Virus record (IMG/VR): IMGVR_UViG_3300025108_000020
Coordinates: 1 to 64,000 of that record
DNA from: a virus
Direction: 5' to 3' (one strand)
DNA: 64,000 bases
In this document: positions 51,113 through 61,404 of the stretch, one piece after another
Numbering within the stretch: the stretch's first letter is position 1
How the letters are laid out: each line of letters begins with the position of its first letter
Position numbers and translations under genes: made by a program
The notes under the pieces: model-generated
Told to the model about the DNA's origin: nothing
Seen by the model: the letters and a program-made list of their open reading frames with translations, nothing else
Database searches by the model: none

Positions 51113-52753
51113 TCAGTAAACTACTTTAATATCCCCATTATTAGGAATCACTTCATATTTGCTACCCTTAACAGCGCGACCACCTTGACCACCAGCAGCG
51201 CCACCAAATGCAGGTTGACCCCAATCACCACCGGATCCACCGGGTTGACCGGGTTGGCCACCTTGTCCAGGAGTACCAGCTCTTCCAGGGGTTCCAGGTT
51301 GACCGGGTTGACCAGGTTGACCGCTACCACCGGGTGTTCCACGACCACCACGACCACCAGGGGTTCCAGGAGTTCCAGGAGTACCAGCACCACATGATGC
51401 ACCACCACCACGGCCACCAGGAGTTCCACTAGATCCAGGAGATCCACTACCACCAGGTTGACCGCCTCCGCCGCCACCACCTGATCCACCGGGACCGCCA
51501 CCACCACCAGGGGTGCCAGGTTGTCCAGGAGTGCCAGGTTGTCCAGTGATATTGCCCGTCTTATAGTTCCAACCGCGACCGGGAGCACCTACCCCACGAT
51601 AGCCGCCGCCACCGCCAGTTCCATTGTATCCTGAAGGACCACCTGAACCACCGCCACCACCTGAACCACCGCCGCCGCCACCGCCGCCGGATCCACCGCC
51701 ACCGCCTGATCCACCGCCACCACCGGATCCACCGGAGCAATGATGCCGATGTCTCATACTGTTTCTTGCCTGAAATGTATTTCTGCTCTGATAACCTTGC
51801 CTCTCCTGTTTTGGTCCCCTTCTACTACGGGGCCAACCACCATACCGTTTTCTTCTAGATCTTCTATCTCTGTTACTATTTCTATTTTGCTTACCGGATC
51901 TTTGCTGATACCCATGTCTCTGCTGACCGCCACTACCGGGTGATCCAGGACTACCATTTCCACCACGACCACCGGGTGATCCACTACCACCTGAACCACC
52001 GGGTGATCCAGGACTACCAGGAGATCCAGAAGATGCACCGGATCCATTAGATCCAGGAGATCCGTTAGATCCAGTTTTGCCACCACCACCACCAGCATAA
52101 ATGCGAGAGTCTGATCCTTCGCATTCTACAAATACTTTACGAATTGCAGGAGCACCAGGATTAGATATTTCAATCGCATGACCGCCAGGTTGTCCCTGTG
52201 CATTTCCCCCGGCAGAATAAACACCATATGATGGTGGTGCATTATTTACATAGATGTTTAGATTTGATGATGCATCATTAGCAACAACAGCAGGAGATGC
52301 AACACTGGTACTAACAATTCTACCTTTTATCCTTAGATACTTTGATATATTTCTGTTAAGATTTCCATTCCATTGTGCATTGATACTAGGAGTTGATGGA
52401 CTATTTAAATCAGTAACACTAAAGTTTTCTTCTTCAGAGTTAGCTGCCTGCTCAATTACATATTCATCAATAATACCTCTAAGATCTTGAGGTGTGATAG
52501 CTCCACTCGTACCAACACCTACATTTTCAGTTGCATCCAACACATATGGTAGATGAGGAGAAGATGATGTGGCATATTTGCCTGTATTGAAATCATATGG
52601 TGCATCAAGATCTGTGACTCGATGCATCTCAGATGCAGAAATTGAGGCGGAAGTATTACCTACTGCCGCCCTAACATCACCATAAGAAATCTGTGTTCCT
52701 GGTGTACCTGTGAGGAGTTGTTGAGTTTTTGTGCTCCAATCTCCGTAAGCCAT
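51113..52753 (-). CDS. Collagen-like, glycine-rich fibre protein
   Basis: 546 aa. A folded N-terminal head (about 1-225) is followed by Gly-X-Y stretches (GSPGSPGSPGG; GQPGTPGQPGTPGG; GTPGTPGTPGG) where Pro repeatedly occupies the Y position before Gly. Around residues 275-342 is a strongly basic insert, then SGGGGGSGGGGG-type tracts. The C-terminal ~30 residues are a short cap (SKYEVIPNNGDIKVV). Collagen-like fibres occur in phage tails, and polyglycine islands occur in T-even gp38 adhesins, so a distal fibre or adhesin is likely. It lies 7 bp upstream of the dioxygenase gene. Confidence 0.85.
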   Translation of the reverse strand: MAYGDWSTKTQQLLTGTPGTQISYGDVRAAVGNTSASISASEMHRVTDLDAPYDFNTGKYATSSSPHLPYVLDATENVGVGTSGAITPQDLRGIIDEYVIEQAANSEEENFSVTDLNSPSTPSINAQWNGNLNRNISKYLRIKGRIVSTSVASPAVVANDASSNLNIYVNNAPPSYGVYSAGGNAQGQPGGHAIEISNPGAPAIRKVFVECEGSDSRIYAGGGGGKTGSNGSPGSNGSGASSGSPGSPGSPGGSGGSGSPGGRGGNGSPGSPGSGGQQRHGYQQRSGKQNRNSNRDRRSRRKRYGGWPRSRRGPKQERQGYQSRNTFQARNSMRHRHHCSGGSGGGGGSGGGGGSGGGGGGGGSGGGGGSGGPSGYNGTGGGGGYRGVGAPGRGWNYKTGNITGQPGTPGQPGTPGGGGGPGGSGGGGGGGQPGGSGSPGSSGTPGGRGGGASCGAGTPGTPGTPGGRGGRGTPGGSGQPGQPGQPGTPGRAGTPGQGGQPGQPGGSGGDWGQPAFGGAAGGQGGRAVKGSKYEVIPNNGDIKVVY

Positions 52754-52763
52754 ATATCAATCC

Positions 52764-55490
52764 TTATGAAAGCGTGAATGTTACTGAACCAATACCCGCA
52801 ACCGAGATATAAATTTTAGTCGGATCTGATGCGTCCTGCTCAATATTTAGGGCTGAAGTTCCAGATGAAACATATGATCTGAAGATGCTAGCATCTGTTG
52901 CACTCGAACCTTGAGTGGTTGCATATTGGTGCTTATTATATGCCTTGTTATAGGTCATATGTGCAGTACCAAAACCAACAGGAGTTACACCGAACTCAGC
53001 ACCAGGTTGAACAGCATTGTCAACATTAGCCAGGATTTTAGCAGAACGATCAGCATCGCTATCAACAATACCACCAATATATCCAATTTCTTGAATATAT
53101 TCAATAGGATCGTGATACTCACTTAGAACTGTTTTAATACCAACTGCATCAGGACCATTACCTTGGAAAAATAGGTTGTTAACATCAGAATTAGCATCAA
53201 ACCAAAGACATCCAGCTTTAGATCCAACTGGTGTTCCATCATCTGTATTGCAGAGAATAAGACTACCAACAGATTGTGATATATCAATTGTCGAAGAAGG
53301 GGATAATGTATCGAATCCAACTCTAACAAAACTCCCGGTATCAGTACCACCAAGACCAGTATGATTACTGTAGAACTTGGCATTTTTATAAACTTCTACG
53401 GCATTAGAGTCATTTAGACTAACCTTAGTACCGATACCAACACCACCCTCAAAGATTGATTCTCCACCAACAAATTCCTGAGATGCATTTCTTCTCAGTC
53501 CAACATAGAAATCAACATCATCTTGACGCTTACCTGATGTAGTACCAATACCAATACCACCATATCCAATTACAGCAATTTCAGCATTGTCATCCATGCT
53601 GATTCCTTCTTCTACTCTAATACCACCAAGTGTAGTATTAAATCCAACCTTCTTAATTAGTAAGTTAGTGTTATTTCCGTCAGTAATGTCAAGGTCAGCA
53701 ACAGATGTAACACCGACAGATCCAATCATGAACTGACAACTAACCGCTCCTCCTACAACAACACTTGTACCACTAATTTCTCCAGTACCACCATCTAACC
53801 GAATAGATCCAAATGTACTAATACCACCACCATTATAAACAAATGTACTCTGAAGAGTCAAAGACTCTGCGAAAAGTGATGTTGTAGTAATAATACCACT
53901 CAAGTTAGCAAATACTGTACCAGATGCAGAAACTTGTGTTGATAGATCCCCAAAGACTAAGGTATCTGTAAGAATTCTACATGTGCCACCAATATTGACT
54001 TGCTTGAATGTTGCAGAGTCTCCACCAGTTTGAGTAATATCCCCGGTAATTGTTGTGTCATCAAGAGTTGCACTAGATCCTGGTACACAAGAGACAATGC
54101 CAAGTACAACTAACTCAGTAGCAGTAACATCAGAAATATTTACAGATCCGCCAAATGTACCACCGATTGAAAGATCACCACCAATAGTAACATCACCACC
54201 AAATGTACCATCTCCTGAGAAATCAGCACCACCAATAACACCCAATCCCCTACCAAGTGCAGAGGATGTACTACCTACACCAACAAAATTGGATACGATT
54301 ACCTCACCACCAAATGTAGATATGCCAGTGTTTCTAATAAAGATGCTGTTAATTCCAAGAGAATCAATCTGATCAACACTAATATCAGGTACGCCAGTTA
54401 ATCCTTGTGCCAAACCTGCGACACCAGTAATATCACCGATAACATCGCCAATGAATCCACCAGCAGCGCCAACCGAACCGCTAAATGTACCTGTTCCGAC
54501 CACATCGAGATCATAATCGGGGTCAACTCTAGATTTACCAACACCAATCTTACCTTCACTAGTAACAACTACACGAGGCTTATTCTTAATAGCATCTGGA
54601 TCTAAATCATCTTGCCCCCAGAACTCAACTTGTCCGATAGGGGTATTACCTACACCAGTTACGGCACCGTTGAAAAGAATTGCTTGTCTTGGAATAGCAC
54701 CACTAGTTTCAATAAACCTAATGCCATGACGACTGTCTGCGTTAGATACAGTTCCAATGAAAGTAATACTATTCTCATCATTAGTGAATGTCAATCCACG
54801 ATCAGTGCCAATCATGGCACCTGATGCCATATTTAATCCACCAACAAATGAACCGATACCAGTCAGTTCAATATTACCACTACCACTGACAGTTTGAACG
54901 CCAACAATATCACCAACCAGGTTGATGTTACCTTGCTGTGCATTACCAGTAAGTGTAATATTTTTTGCACTCAGTCCTTCAAATGTACCAACACCACTAA
55001 TAGCATCAACTCCAACAAGATCACCAACAGCAAAAGATGCCTGTGGGAATGTTACAGATACACCAACAGGTCTAAATGCATATATTGTTGATCCTACTCC
55101 AGGTGTATCATTATCCCATACAGATGTTGGAAGGTTGGTTAATTGAGATCCATCACCCTCAAACTTGACAGCTCTTACTGTACCCCCAGTGGATATAGTA
55201 ACACCCGTTGTTCCTACACCAACTTGAAATACTGCTTCAGGTACTGTTGTTCCAATTCCAACTGAATATCCTACAGCAACATTAACATTGCCATAATGTG
55301 TTTGATATCCAATTACATTGACATCTCTAAAGTTAGCTTGATTTTCTACAATCAAGTTACCCCGAATATCAAGTTCCTCTCTAGGAATAGTCGTGCCGAT
55401 TCCGACTAGACCATTACTAGAGATTAGATCATCTGCATCAACCTGAATGCCATCTCTAAAGTTGATGATTGTCTTGTAATTATTAGGCAT
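52764..55490 (-). CDS. 908-aa tail fibre protein
   Basis: Starts MPNNYKTIINFRDGIQVDAD, with SSNGLVGIGTTIPREELDIR, a trimeric-fibre-like head used by several proteins here. The body is beta-rich and consists of VGIGTT and similar segments. The C-terminus (about 820-908) has little repeat. There is no S74 chaperone. A GATAAATA late promoter is 29 nt upstream. It probably forms a fibre arm near the collagen-like protein; gp34-37 identity is not clear. Confidence 0.85.
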   Translation of the reverse strand: MPNNYKTIINFRDGIQVDADDLISSNGLVGIGTTIPREELDIRGNLIVENQANFRDVNVIGYQTHYGNVNVAVGYSVGIGTTVPEAVFQVGVGTTGVTISTGGTVRAVKFEGDGSQLTNLPTSVWDNDTPGVGSTIYAFRPVGVSVTFPQASFAVGDLVGVDAISGVGTFEGLSAKNITLTGNAQQGNINLVGDIVGVQTVSGSGNIELTGIGSFVGGLNMASGAMIGTDRGLTFTNDENSITFIGTVSNADSRHGIRFIETSGAIPRQAILFNGAVTGVGNTPIGQVEFWGQDDLDPDAIKNKPRVVVTSEGKIGVGKSRVDPDYDLDVVGTGTFSGSVGAAGGFIGDVIGDITGVAGLAQGLTGVPDISVDQIDSLGINSIFIRNTGISTFGGEVIVSNFVGVGSTSSALGRGLGVIGGADFSGDGTFGGDVTIGGDLSIGGTFGGSVNISDVTATELVVLGIVSCVPGSSATLDDTTITGDITQTGGDSATFKQVNIGGTCRILTDTLVFGDLSTQVSASGTVFANLSGIITTTSLFAESLTLQSTFVYNGGGISTFGSIRLDGGTGEISGTSVVVGGAVSCQFMIGSVGVTSVADLDITDGNNTNLLIKKVGFNTTLGGIRVEEGISMDDNAEIAVIGYGGIGIGTTSGKRQDDVDFYVGLRRNASQEFVGGESIFEGGVGIGTKVSLNDSNAVEVYKNAKFYSNHTGLGGTDTGSFVRVGFDTLSPSSTIDISQSVGSLILCNTDDGTPVGSKAGCLWFDANSDVNNLFFQGNGPDAVGIKTVLSEYHDPIEYIQEIGYIGGIVDSDADRSAKILANVDNAVQPGAEFGVTPVGFGTAHMTYNKAYNKHQYATTQGSSATDASIFRSYVSSGTSALNIEQDASDPTKIYISVAGIGSVTFTLS

Positions 55491-55517
55491 TATCTTTTAG
55501 TGGCAAGACCTTTTTAC

Positions 55518-58500
55518 TTATTTATCCTTTAGTTCATCAACCTGTGAACTCAGGTCTTTGACTGCTTCAATAAGGAGAGGAATTAGTTTGTTATAGTGGA
55601 CACCTTTAGTGCCATCAGGTTTGGTAGATACTGCCTCAGGGAGAACTTTTTCTACATCTTGAGCGATAACGCCAACATCGTGACCTGTATAGCTCTTGTT
55701 ACCTTCCTTCCAATCGTATTCAGTACCACGAATCTGCATAACCTTAGCGAGAGGATTATCAAGTGTGGAAACATTTTCCTTCATAGCAAGGTCAGATGTC
55801 TGACCATAGAAAGCAACAATGTCATCACATACATGGAGTGGACCACCACAATATGTAAATCCTGCACCACTCATGAATACATCACCAGAGAATGTGGTGA
55901 AACCATTGAAGTTAACCTGCTTCTCAAATGTTACAGATGCTGTGTACCTAGTATCAGTTGCGATAGCAACAGCGAATCCAGTTGCAGCATTAAGAACAAG
56001 ATCACCAGATCCAGCAACTGTTCTAATTTCTGTCTGTTGAGTACCAACACCAACCAGAACATTGTTTAACTTAGCACCATTCGGGAAGTTTCCAACAATT
56101 TCAAGACTTCCACCAAGTTCAACAGTACCACTAGTAATTAAGTCATCAGTGAAGTTAACATCGTTGGAGAATGTGACAGGACCATCAAACTGAGATAGGA
56201 TATTCTGTTGAGGACCACCTTCAACAATGATTCTTTGTCTAACAATAACTTCATCAAATACAACAGAGTTACTAGATGCAGATTCACCTGTTACAGTAGG
56301 AATAGGAATACCGAAGGATGATTCTTCACCACTAGAAGAAGAGATTCTCTTGTTACCAATGTAGAAGTCACCTTCATTATTCAGACCAGTATATACAATT
56401 GCACCTGCTGATCTTTCTTGTGCCTGTGACAAATACTCTTCATCATCAGTCAGTGTTCTGTTCTGTACTTGGGGAAGACCTGTTGAATAGTTACCAGGAC
56501 CATATCCAAGATATTCAAATGTGTGTCCAGATGCACGAAGAATCGATGGACGACGCATTTCAATAGCTAAAGGATCGACTTTTCTGATCAATGATCCTAC
56601 ATAATGTTCTGCCGGTAGTGTACCAAGCGCACCTCGAATAACACGAAGACCATCATTACCACCACCAATCAAACCTTTTTCAGATACTCTCATGATCTCA
56701 GCATCAACCTCAACATAATCACCAAGTTGGAATCTTAAATCAGTACCAATACCAGCATTGGGAAGTTGTAGTCTAAGTGTTGTTGATGTTGCATCTAGTG
56801 CATCTTTAGCAGTTGCATGCTCGCCACCATATAGATTGGTATATCTCGATCCAATAGCTTCACTAAGTGGAACTGTCTGATTATTACCATTGAATGCAGT
56901 TTTATACAGTCTATATCCAGCACTATAATTGATATCATTTACTGTTGTAGTAGTAAATGTGTTAATACCTGCAACTGTATTAACCGTAAATTCTCCAAGA
57001 TTGTTGCTACTAGCATCTACAATCTTGAATCTAGATCCTTTACGGAGTCCGTGAGGATAAGATGTTGTGACAGTTGTCAATCCTAATGTGCTATCAAAAT
57101 GAGTTGATGCTAGAGAGACAGAAGGTGTAACTCTGTAAGCATATTGACCTTCAATAACAATAGGATCGCCAGATGTTACTGCAATAGCAATACTATTCTT
57201 ATCTGGTACACTAGTAATTCGGAATAATCCATCACTAGTTGTGCCAATACCAGTAATTGATACTACATCACCAATACATGATGAAATACCAGAAGTGGGA
57301 ACACCAATAGAAGATCCGGGATAATTCTCAATTGTTAATGTTTCTCCACCAGAGAAACCAGAACCAGGAGCAAATACTTCAAATCCAGTAATGGTAGTAG
57401 AACCAACACCTACAGTAACTGTAGCTGTGGCACCATTCCAAACACTACCATTTAGTAGTCTTATATTATGTTGTGTAGTTACAGCATATCCCGTAGAAGA
57501 TACCAAATTCTCGTGAATCTTAAGTCCACCTAAATCATGTTGGTTTTCAAAGGTAACTGTACAGACACCAGCAGAAATACCAGTAACACTGGATACTGCA
57601 TAACCAACATTAAATGTAGTTAAGAACTTATCAACAGTTTCTCTGGTCAAAGAGTTCTTAAGATCATTTACATCAACTTTACCCAAAGGTGAGCGTCTTG
57701 CAAATGATTTTGCAGCTGGTGGGTTAATTAGAACATTATCTCTATCCTGTTGTGGATAGTAAAAAGTAACATTCTGCTCATATTTCTTAGGAGTAAACTC
57801 CTGAGGTGGTGAATAGTCAGCAGAAAGAAGTTCTAAGATGTAAACACCATCCTCCTGTCCAGCGAGATATTTTTCAACAACGGTACTACGATATACTGAG
57901 AAGTTTTTCTTATTATTGTTAATTGCAAATCTAGGCAGGAATAAATTTCTGCTGTTGACAGTAGAGACAAAATTACCAGTGTTTCTTTCTACACCACCAT
58001 TGTCAGTATTGCCATAATTAAATTGATATGCATCAATTAATCCACTAACAGTAAAATATCCATTGTATCCTTTGTTAGCAAGTCCACCAGTATTATTAGA
58101 GTCTTGAACATTCTCTACGAAGATGATATCTCCAACCTCAACCATGTGAGGTAATTCAGTTCTAACAGTAACAACAGATCCTGTTTCACTGATATCAGCA
58201 ATAAACTGATGATTTCTCTTAAAGTTGTTATCGTCAAGAGAAATTGTAGTTGATGACGGATCACTAGTCTTAGCAAATCCAGTGAGGCTAGAGTTTTGGA
58301 TGATGAAACCATTTACAGGGTCTCTAGAGTTTCCTGCCTCTTTAGGAATAACATATCTTACCTTATACAACTTATCTTCAATACTTCTCTTATCTTCAAA
58401 TCTTCTGATGAAACCAATGTTAGTTCCAGCTCCAGCGTCTAAATTGATATTTGTTTGAATCTGAGGATAGATTGTATTACCATCCTCTACATGCAAGAAC

Positions 58501-60752
58501 CATTGTTCCTGGTTAATATCCCATTGAATTGGATGACCAATATCACCAGTTTGCTTATCAGATACTGTACTTTGAACTCTTAATGATGAACCACCAAATA
58601 ATTCAATGGGGATACCATTAATAGCATTGGAGAATGTAGTTGCTACTTTTAGTTCGGTTGGAGAATCTACGATAGCATAATATATTCTATTAAATTGAAG
58701 ACCTTCTGGGAGATCACCATCATCACTGAAGATTCTAATCTTCTCACCTGTTACCAAACCAATAGCAGTATTGGTCATTGCAAACTGACTATTTGGAACA
58801 GTTAGACTGCTATTTTTAGACCCAGTTTGATCACCAAGGATTGCTGTCGCAACACCAGACAGAACATTCTCTGACATACGAACATCAGCATTATATTCTG
58901 TACCACCAATAGAGACATATAATTTTTCTGTATTATTGGCACCAATTCTAAAACCCTGAGAGAGTGATAGAGGTGGTTCATCCTGACGATCAAACCCGAA
59001 GATATACAGGTGACTGGATAAACCAACATTTTTGGTCTTACTTACATCTAACTGGTAGAAACTTACAGTATCAATTTTAGATGCTGATGTATCTACATGC
59101 TGAGGTGTGGTGATATGTGTAATATATCCTTGATCATCTCTTGGGAATGCTGCATCTCTAAATCCATCTGCTAATAGAGCAAATTGACCAAAGTTAGAGT
59201 TTGAGTTAGTAATAGATGCGTCAGCACCACTTTCACCAACAAAGTGAGCATTGTAACCAATAGCAAAAACAGAAACGACTTGAACAACAGCGTTTTCTGA
59301 GATCTTGATATGAGATTGTTCCCATCCTTGTCTATAAACTGCACCAGAGTCTAGGTGATAAACAGTGGTGGCATCAGTAGATGAAGATTCTGCTGAAAGC
59401 GTAGATCCAGATACTTTTTGATATGCAATACCTTCGTAGAGTCTAGATTGTGAGTTGTACTTAACAAATGCACGGTCATCTTTTTGTAGACTAATTCCAG
59501 TGAATTGAGCCACAACCATTGAACGGAAACCAGTAGCTTTACTACCATCCGTATGCATCCCATTCATGCCAAAGACAGAACGCAATGAGATATTAAAGAT
59601 ATATGGAGATGCGCCAGTTACCGTATCAGATTCAATAGTAACAACAGCACTTGTAATGTTAGAAGGTGTTGCTGGTAAATTATTTGGAAAGGTTGCAAGG
59701 CTATATGTAAATGTAGTAGCATCTACAATAGATTGAACAATTGTTGAGATATTGTATTGTGATACATTTACACCACTAATCTTAATAGGAGTACCGGCAC
59801 TTAATCCGTGCTCCAGTTGTGTCGTAACAGTGATCTGAGATGTAGGACTTAAACCATCACCAGAGATGATACTTGCAATCTCTAGAGGGTCAGTACCAAG
59901 AGCACCAACGATCTCATTTTCTTGACGAACTGCTTCAAAGTCACCTTGATTTTCAGGCCATTCGTATGAAATAGCACGACCAGATGCTTCTTGGAAAGCA
60001 TATGTCAGCTTGTAATAATACATGCTGAGGTCAGTGATACCATAACCTTTGACATCATTCTTACCATCAGCATACTCAAAACAAGTAAGTTTGTGGTGAG
60101 AAAATGCTGGAAATGATCTATTGTCGTCATTAAATTGCTGGTGATCAGTAAATACTAATCGATCACCCACTCCATCGAAGAAAGAGAATTGCCAGAAGTA
60201 ACAGTTACCAGTAATTCTGAAAATACTACTTGCAGGAACATCATCATCTGTAGGATTAGGTACATACAGAGGACGAAGTTTAGTCTTTCTAAGATCAAGT
60301 CCAACAACGGAAGTACCACGAGGTACAATTACACCACCGTTGACGGAGTTGAATCTATATAATTGATTGTTTTCTACGGTTAGATCAAATTCACTTGTCA
60401 ATGACAAAGAAAATTCAGTTGTGCCTAATGTTTCTGCACCGATTGGAGATACGCCAACCGCCCTAGTCGGATCACTGGGATCTTTTTTAATAGCAAAACC
60501 AGGACGATTGTCGATGAAGTGATCACCGGGAAACAAGAGAATAGTTGTCTTGTCAGTAATATCGTTATCGAATCCAGTTTGATACGAGAATCGTGCAGAT
60601 TCTAATAATGCTCGCTGAATAGTTTTGAAGGGTTTTGTTAAGGAGTTACCCTGGTTCGTGATACTATCAGTGGCATCAAGATCGTTAGGGTTAACATAAA
60701 GAATTTTACCTTCAGTATTCTTGATGAAATTCTCTAGCTTATTAAGTGGCAT
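55518..60752 (-). CDS. 1744-aa tail fibre with C-terminal S74 chaperone
   Basis: Begins MPLNKLENFIKNTEGKILYV, with a beta-helix-type GKILYVNPNDLDATD...KPFKTIQRALL segment comparable to the one in the 2260-aa protein. The body is beta-rich. The C-terminal ~90 residues (from about 1655) read SDLAMKENVSTLDNPLAKV, then GTEYDWKEG, DVGVIAQDVEKVLPEAV and YNKLIPLLIEAV, a typical peptidase_S74 intramolecular chaperone that trimerises and self-cleaves. The Ser and Lys of the dyad are present. The role is host receptor binding. A late promoter lies immediately upstream. Confidence 0.92.
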   Translation of the reverse strand: MPLNKLENFIKNTEGKILYVNPNDLDATDSITNQGNSLTKPFKTIQRALLESARFSYQTGFDNDITDKTTILLFPGDHFIDNRPGFAIKKDPSDPTRAVGVSPIGAETLGTTEFSLSLTSEFDLTVENNQLYRFNSVNGGVIVPRGTSVVGLDLRKTKLRPLYVPNPTDDDVPASSIFRITGNCYFWQFSFFDGVGDRLVFTDHQQFNDDNRSFPAFSHHKLTCFEYADGKNDVKGYGITDLSMYYYKLTYAFQEASGRAISYEWPENQGDFEAVRQENEIVGALGTDPLEIASIISGDGLSPTSQITVTTQLEHGLSAGTPIKISGVNVSQYNISTIVQSIVDATTFTYSLATFPNNLPATPSNITSAVVTIESDTVTGASPYIFNISLRSVFGMNGMHTDGSKATGFRSMVVAQFTGISLQKDDRAFVKYNSQSRLYEGIAYQKVSGSTLSAESSSTDATTVYHLDSGAVYRQGWEQSHIKISENAVVQVVSVFAIGYNAHFVGESGADASITNSNSNFGQFALLADGFRDAAFPRDDQGYITHITTPQHVDTSASKIDTVSFYQLDVSKTKNVGLSSHLYIFGFDRQDEPPLSLSQGFRIGANNTEKLYVSIGGTEYNADVRMSENVLSGVATAILGDQTGSKNSSLTVPNSQFAMTNTAIGLVTGEKIRIFSDDGDLPEGLQFNRIYYAIVDSPTELKVATTFSNAINGIPIELFGGSSLRVQSTVSDKQTGDIGHPIQWDINQEQWFLHVEDGNTIYPQIQTNINLDAGAGTNIGFIRRFEDKRSIEDKLYKVRYVIPKEAGNSRDPVNGFIIQNSSLTGFAKTSDPSSTTISLDDNNFKRNHQFIADISETGSVVTVRTELPHMVEVGDIIFVENVQDSNNTGGLANKGYNGYFTVSGLIDAYQFNYGNTDNGGVERNTGNFVSTVNSRNLFLPRFAINNNKKNFSVYRSTVVEKYLAGQEDGVYILELLSADYSPPQEFTPKKYEQNVTFYYPQQDRDNVLINPPAAKSFARRSPLGKVDVNDLKNSLTRETVDKFLTTFNVGYAVSSVTGISAGVCTVTFENQHDLGGLKIHENLVSSTGYAVTTQHNIRLLNGSVWNGATATVTVGVGSTTITGFEVFAPGSGFSGGETLTIENYPGSSIGVPTSGISSCIGDVVSITGIGTTSDGLFRITSVPDKNSIAIAVTSGDPIVIEGQYAYRVTPSVSLASTHFDSTLGLTTVTTSYPHGLRKGSRFKIVDASSNNLGEFTVNTVAGINTFTTTTVNDINYSAGYRLYKTAFNGNNQTVPLSEAIGSRYTNLYGGEHATAKDALDATSTTLRLQLPNAGIGTDLRFQLGDYVEVDAEIMRVSEKGLIGGGNDGLRVIRGALGTLPAEHYVGSLIRKVDPLAIEMRRPSILRASGHTFEYLGYGPGNYSTGLPQVQNRTLTDDEEYLSQAQERSAGAIVYTGLNNEGDFYIGNKRISSSSGEESSFGIPIPTVTGESASSNSVVFDEVIVRQRIIVEGGPQQNILSQFDGPVTFSNDVNFTDDLITSGTVELGGSLEIVGNFPNGAKLNNVLVGVGTQQTEIRTVAGSGDLVLNAATGFAVAIATDTRYTASVTFEKQVNFNGFTTFSGDVFMSGAGFTYCGGPLHVCDDIVAFYGQTSDLAMKENVSTLDNPLAKVMQIRGTEYDWKEGNKSYTGHDVGVIAQDVEKVLPEAVSTKPDGTKGVHYNKLIPLLIEAVKDLSSQVDELKDK
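55519..55526 (-). promoter_or_regulatory. T4-type late promoter
   Basis: GATAAATA (one mismatch), overlapping the stop of the 1744-aa gene and 29 nt upstream of the 908-aa fibre gene. Confidence 0.55.
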
Positions 60753-60784
60753 CTCTCTTCAGACTGAGAACTGTGTGCTCTGAC

Positions 60785-60799
60785 TATTTAGACTAAATA
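60785..60799. promoter_or_regulatory. Palindromic divergent late promoter
   Basis: TATTTAG-A-CTAAATA is a perfect 7+1+7 palindrome. The left half reads CTAAATA on the minus strand, 33 nt upstream of the 1744-aa fibre; the right half reads CTAAATA on the plus strand, 27 nt upstream of the 192-aa gene. One site can thus serve both. Confidence 0.8.
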
Positions 60800-60825
60800 A
60801 GCAGTGATCTCTGCGGCTAATTTTC

Positions 60826-61404
60826 ATGTCTGATATTAGACCGATTAAATGGGTAGCAATTGGCACGGGCACATTGTTTGCTATAGCGCACATTGGTGTT
60901 CTTGGACATTTAATCAATACAACAAAAACGCCAGAAGTTCCAATTATTAATTTACCCAGAGGAGATTATTCTTCTTACAAAATTGAAGCAAGTAAAGACG
61001 GATATAGTATAGAGTATAAAGCGAACGATCCTGCTGTTCTTAATTCTGAAAGATCTCTTGACTTAGATAAAAATAAGAATGGATTCTTTGGTGGTAATAG
61101 TAATGAAAGGAGAACTGAATATCGCCGTGATGAATACACAATGGACGGCACTCGTAACTTAGGAGGTGCTGGATTAGACAGCGAGGGAAAGTCTGCAAAA
61201 GAAGTAGAGTGTTTGATCGCGGACGCTGGAGCACGATCACAAGGTGCAATGGCAGGAACTAGCATTGCTGCCGGTATTGGTGTTCCTGCTGTGATTGGTA
61301 TTCCATATGTTGGATGGTTAGCAGCTGGATGGATTTCACTTTTGGGTGGTAAGATTGGATCCGAGGCAGGATCTACAGTTGGATCCGTATTTAATGATTG
61401 CTGA
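60826..61404 (+). CDS. 192-aa membrane-anchored protein with Gly-rich C-terminus
   Basis: N-terminal TM/signal anchor (WVAIGTGTLFAIAHIGVLGHLI), a polar middle with charged repeats, Cys129-type residue, then an Ala/Gly-rich C-terminus (AGTSIAAGIGVPAVIGIPYV; GGKIGSEAGSTVGS) similar to glycine-zipper membrane segments. It likely sits in or spans a membrane. It is one of only two plus-strand genes here and shares a 3-nt stop/start overlap (TGATG) with the next gene. Function unknown. Confidence 0.8.
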   Translation: MSDIRPIKWVAIGTGTLFAIAHIGVLGHLINTTKTPEVPIINLPRGDYSSYKIEASKDGYSIEYKANDPAVLNSERSLDLDKNKNGFFGGNSNERRTEYRRDEYTMDGTRNLGGAGLDSEGKSAKEVECLIADAGARSQGAMAGTSIAAGIGVPAVIGIPYVGWLAAGWISLLGGKIGSEAGSTVGSVFNDC

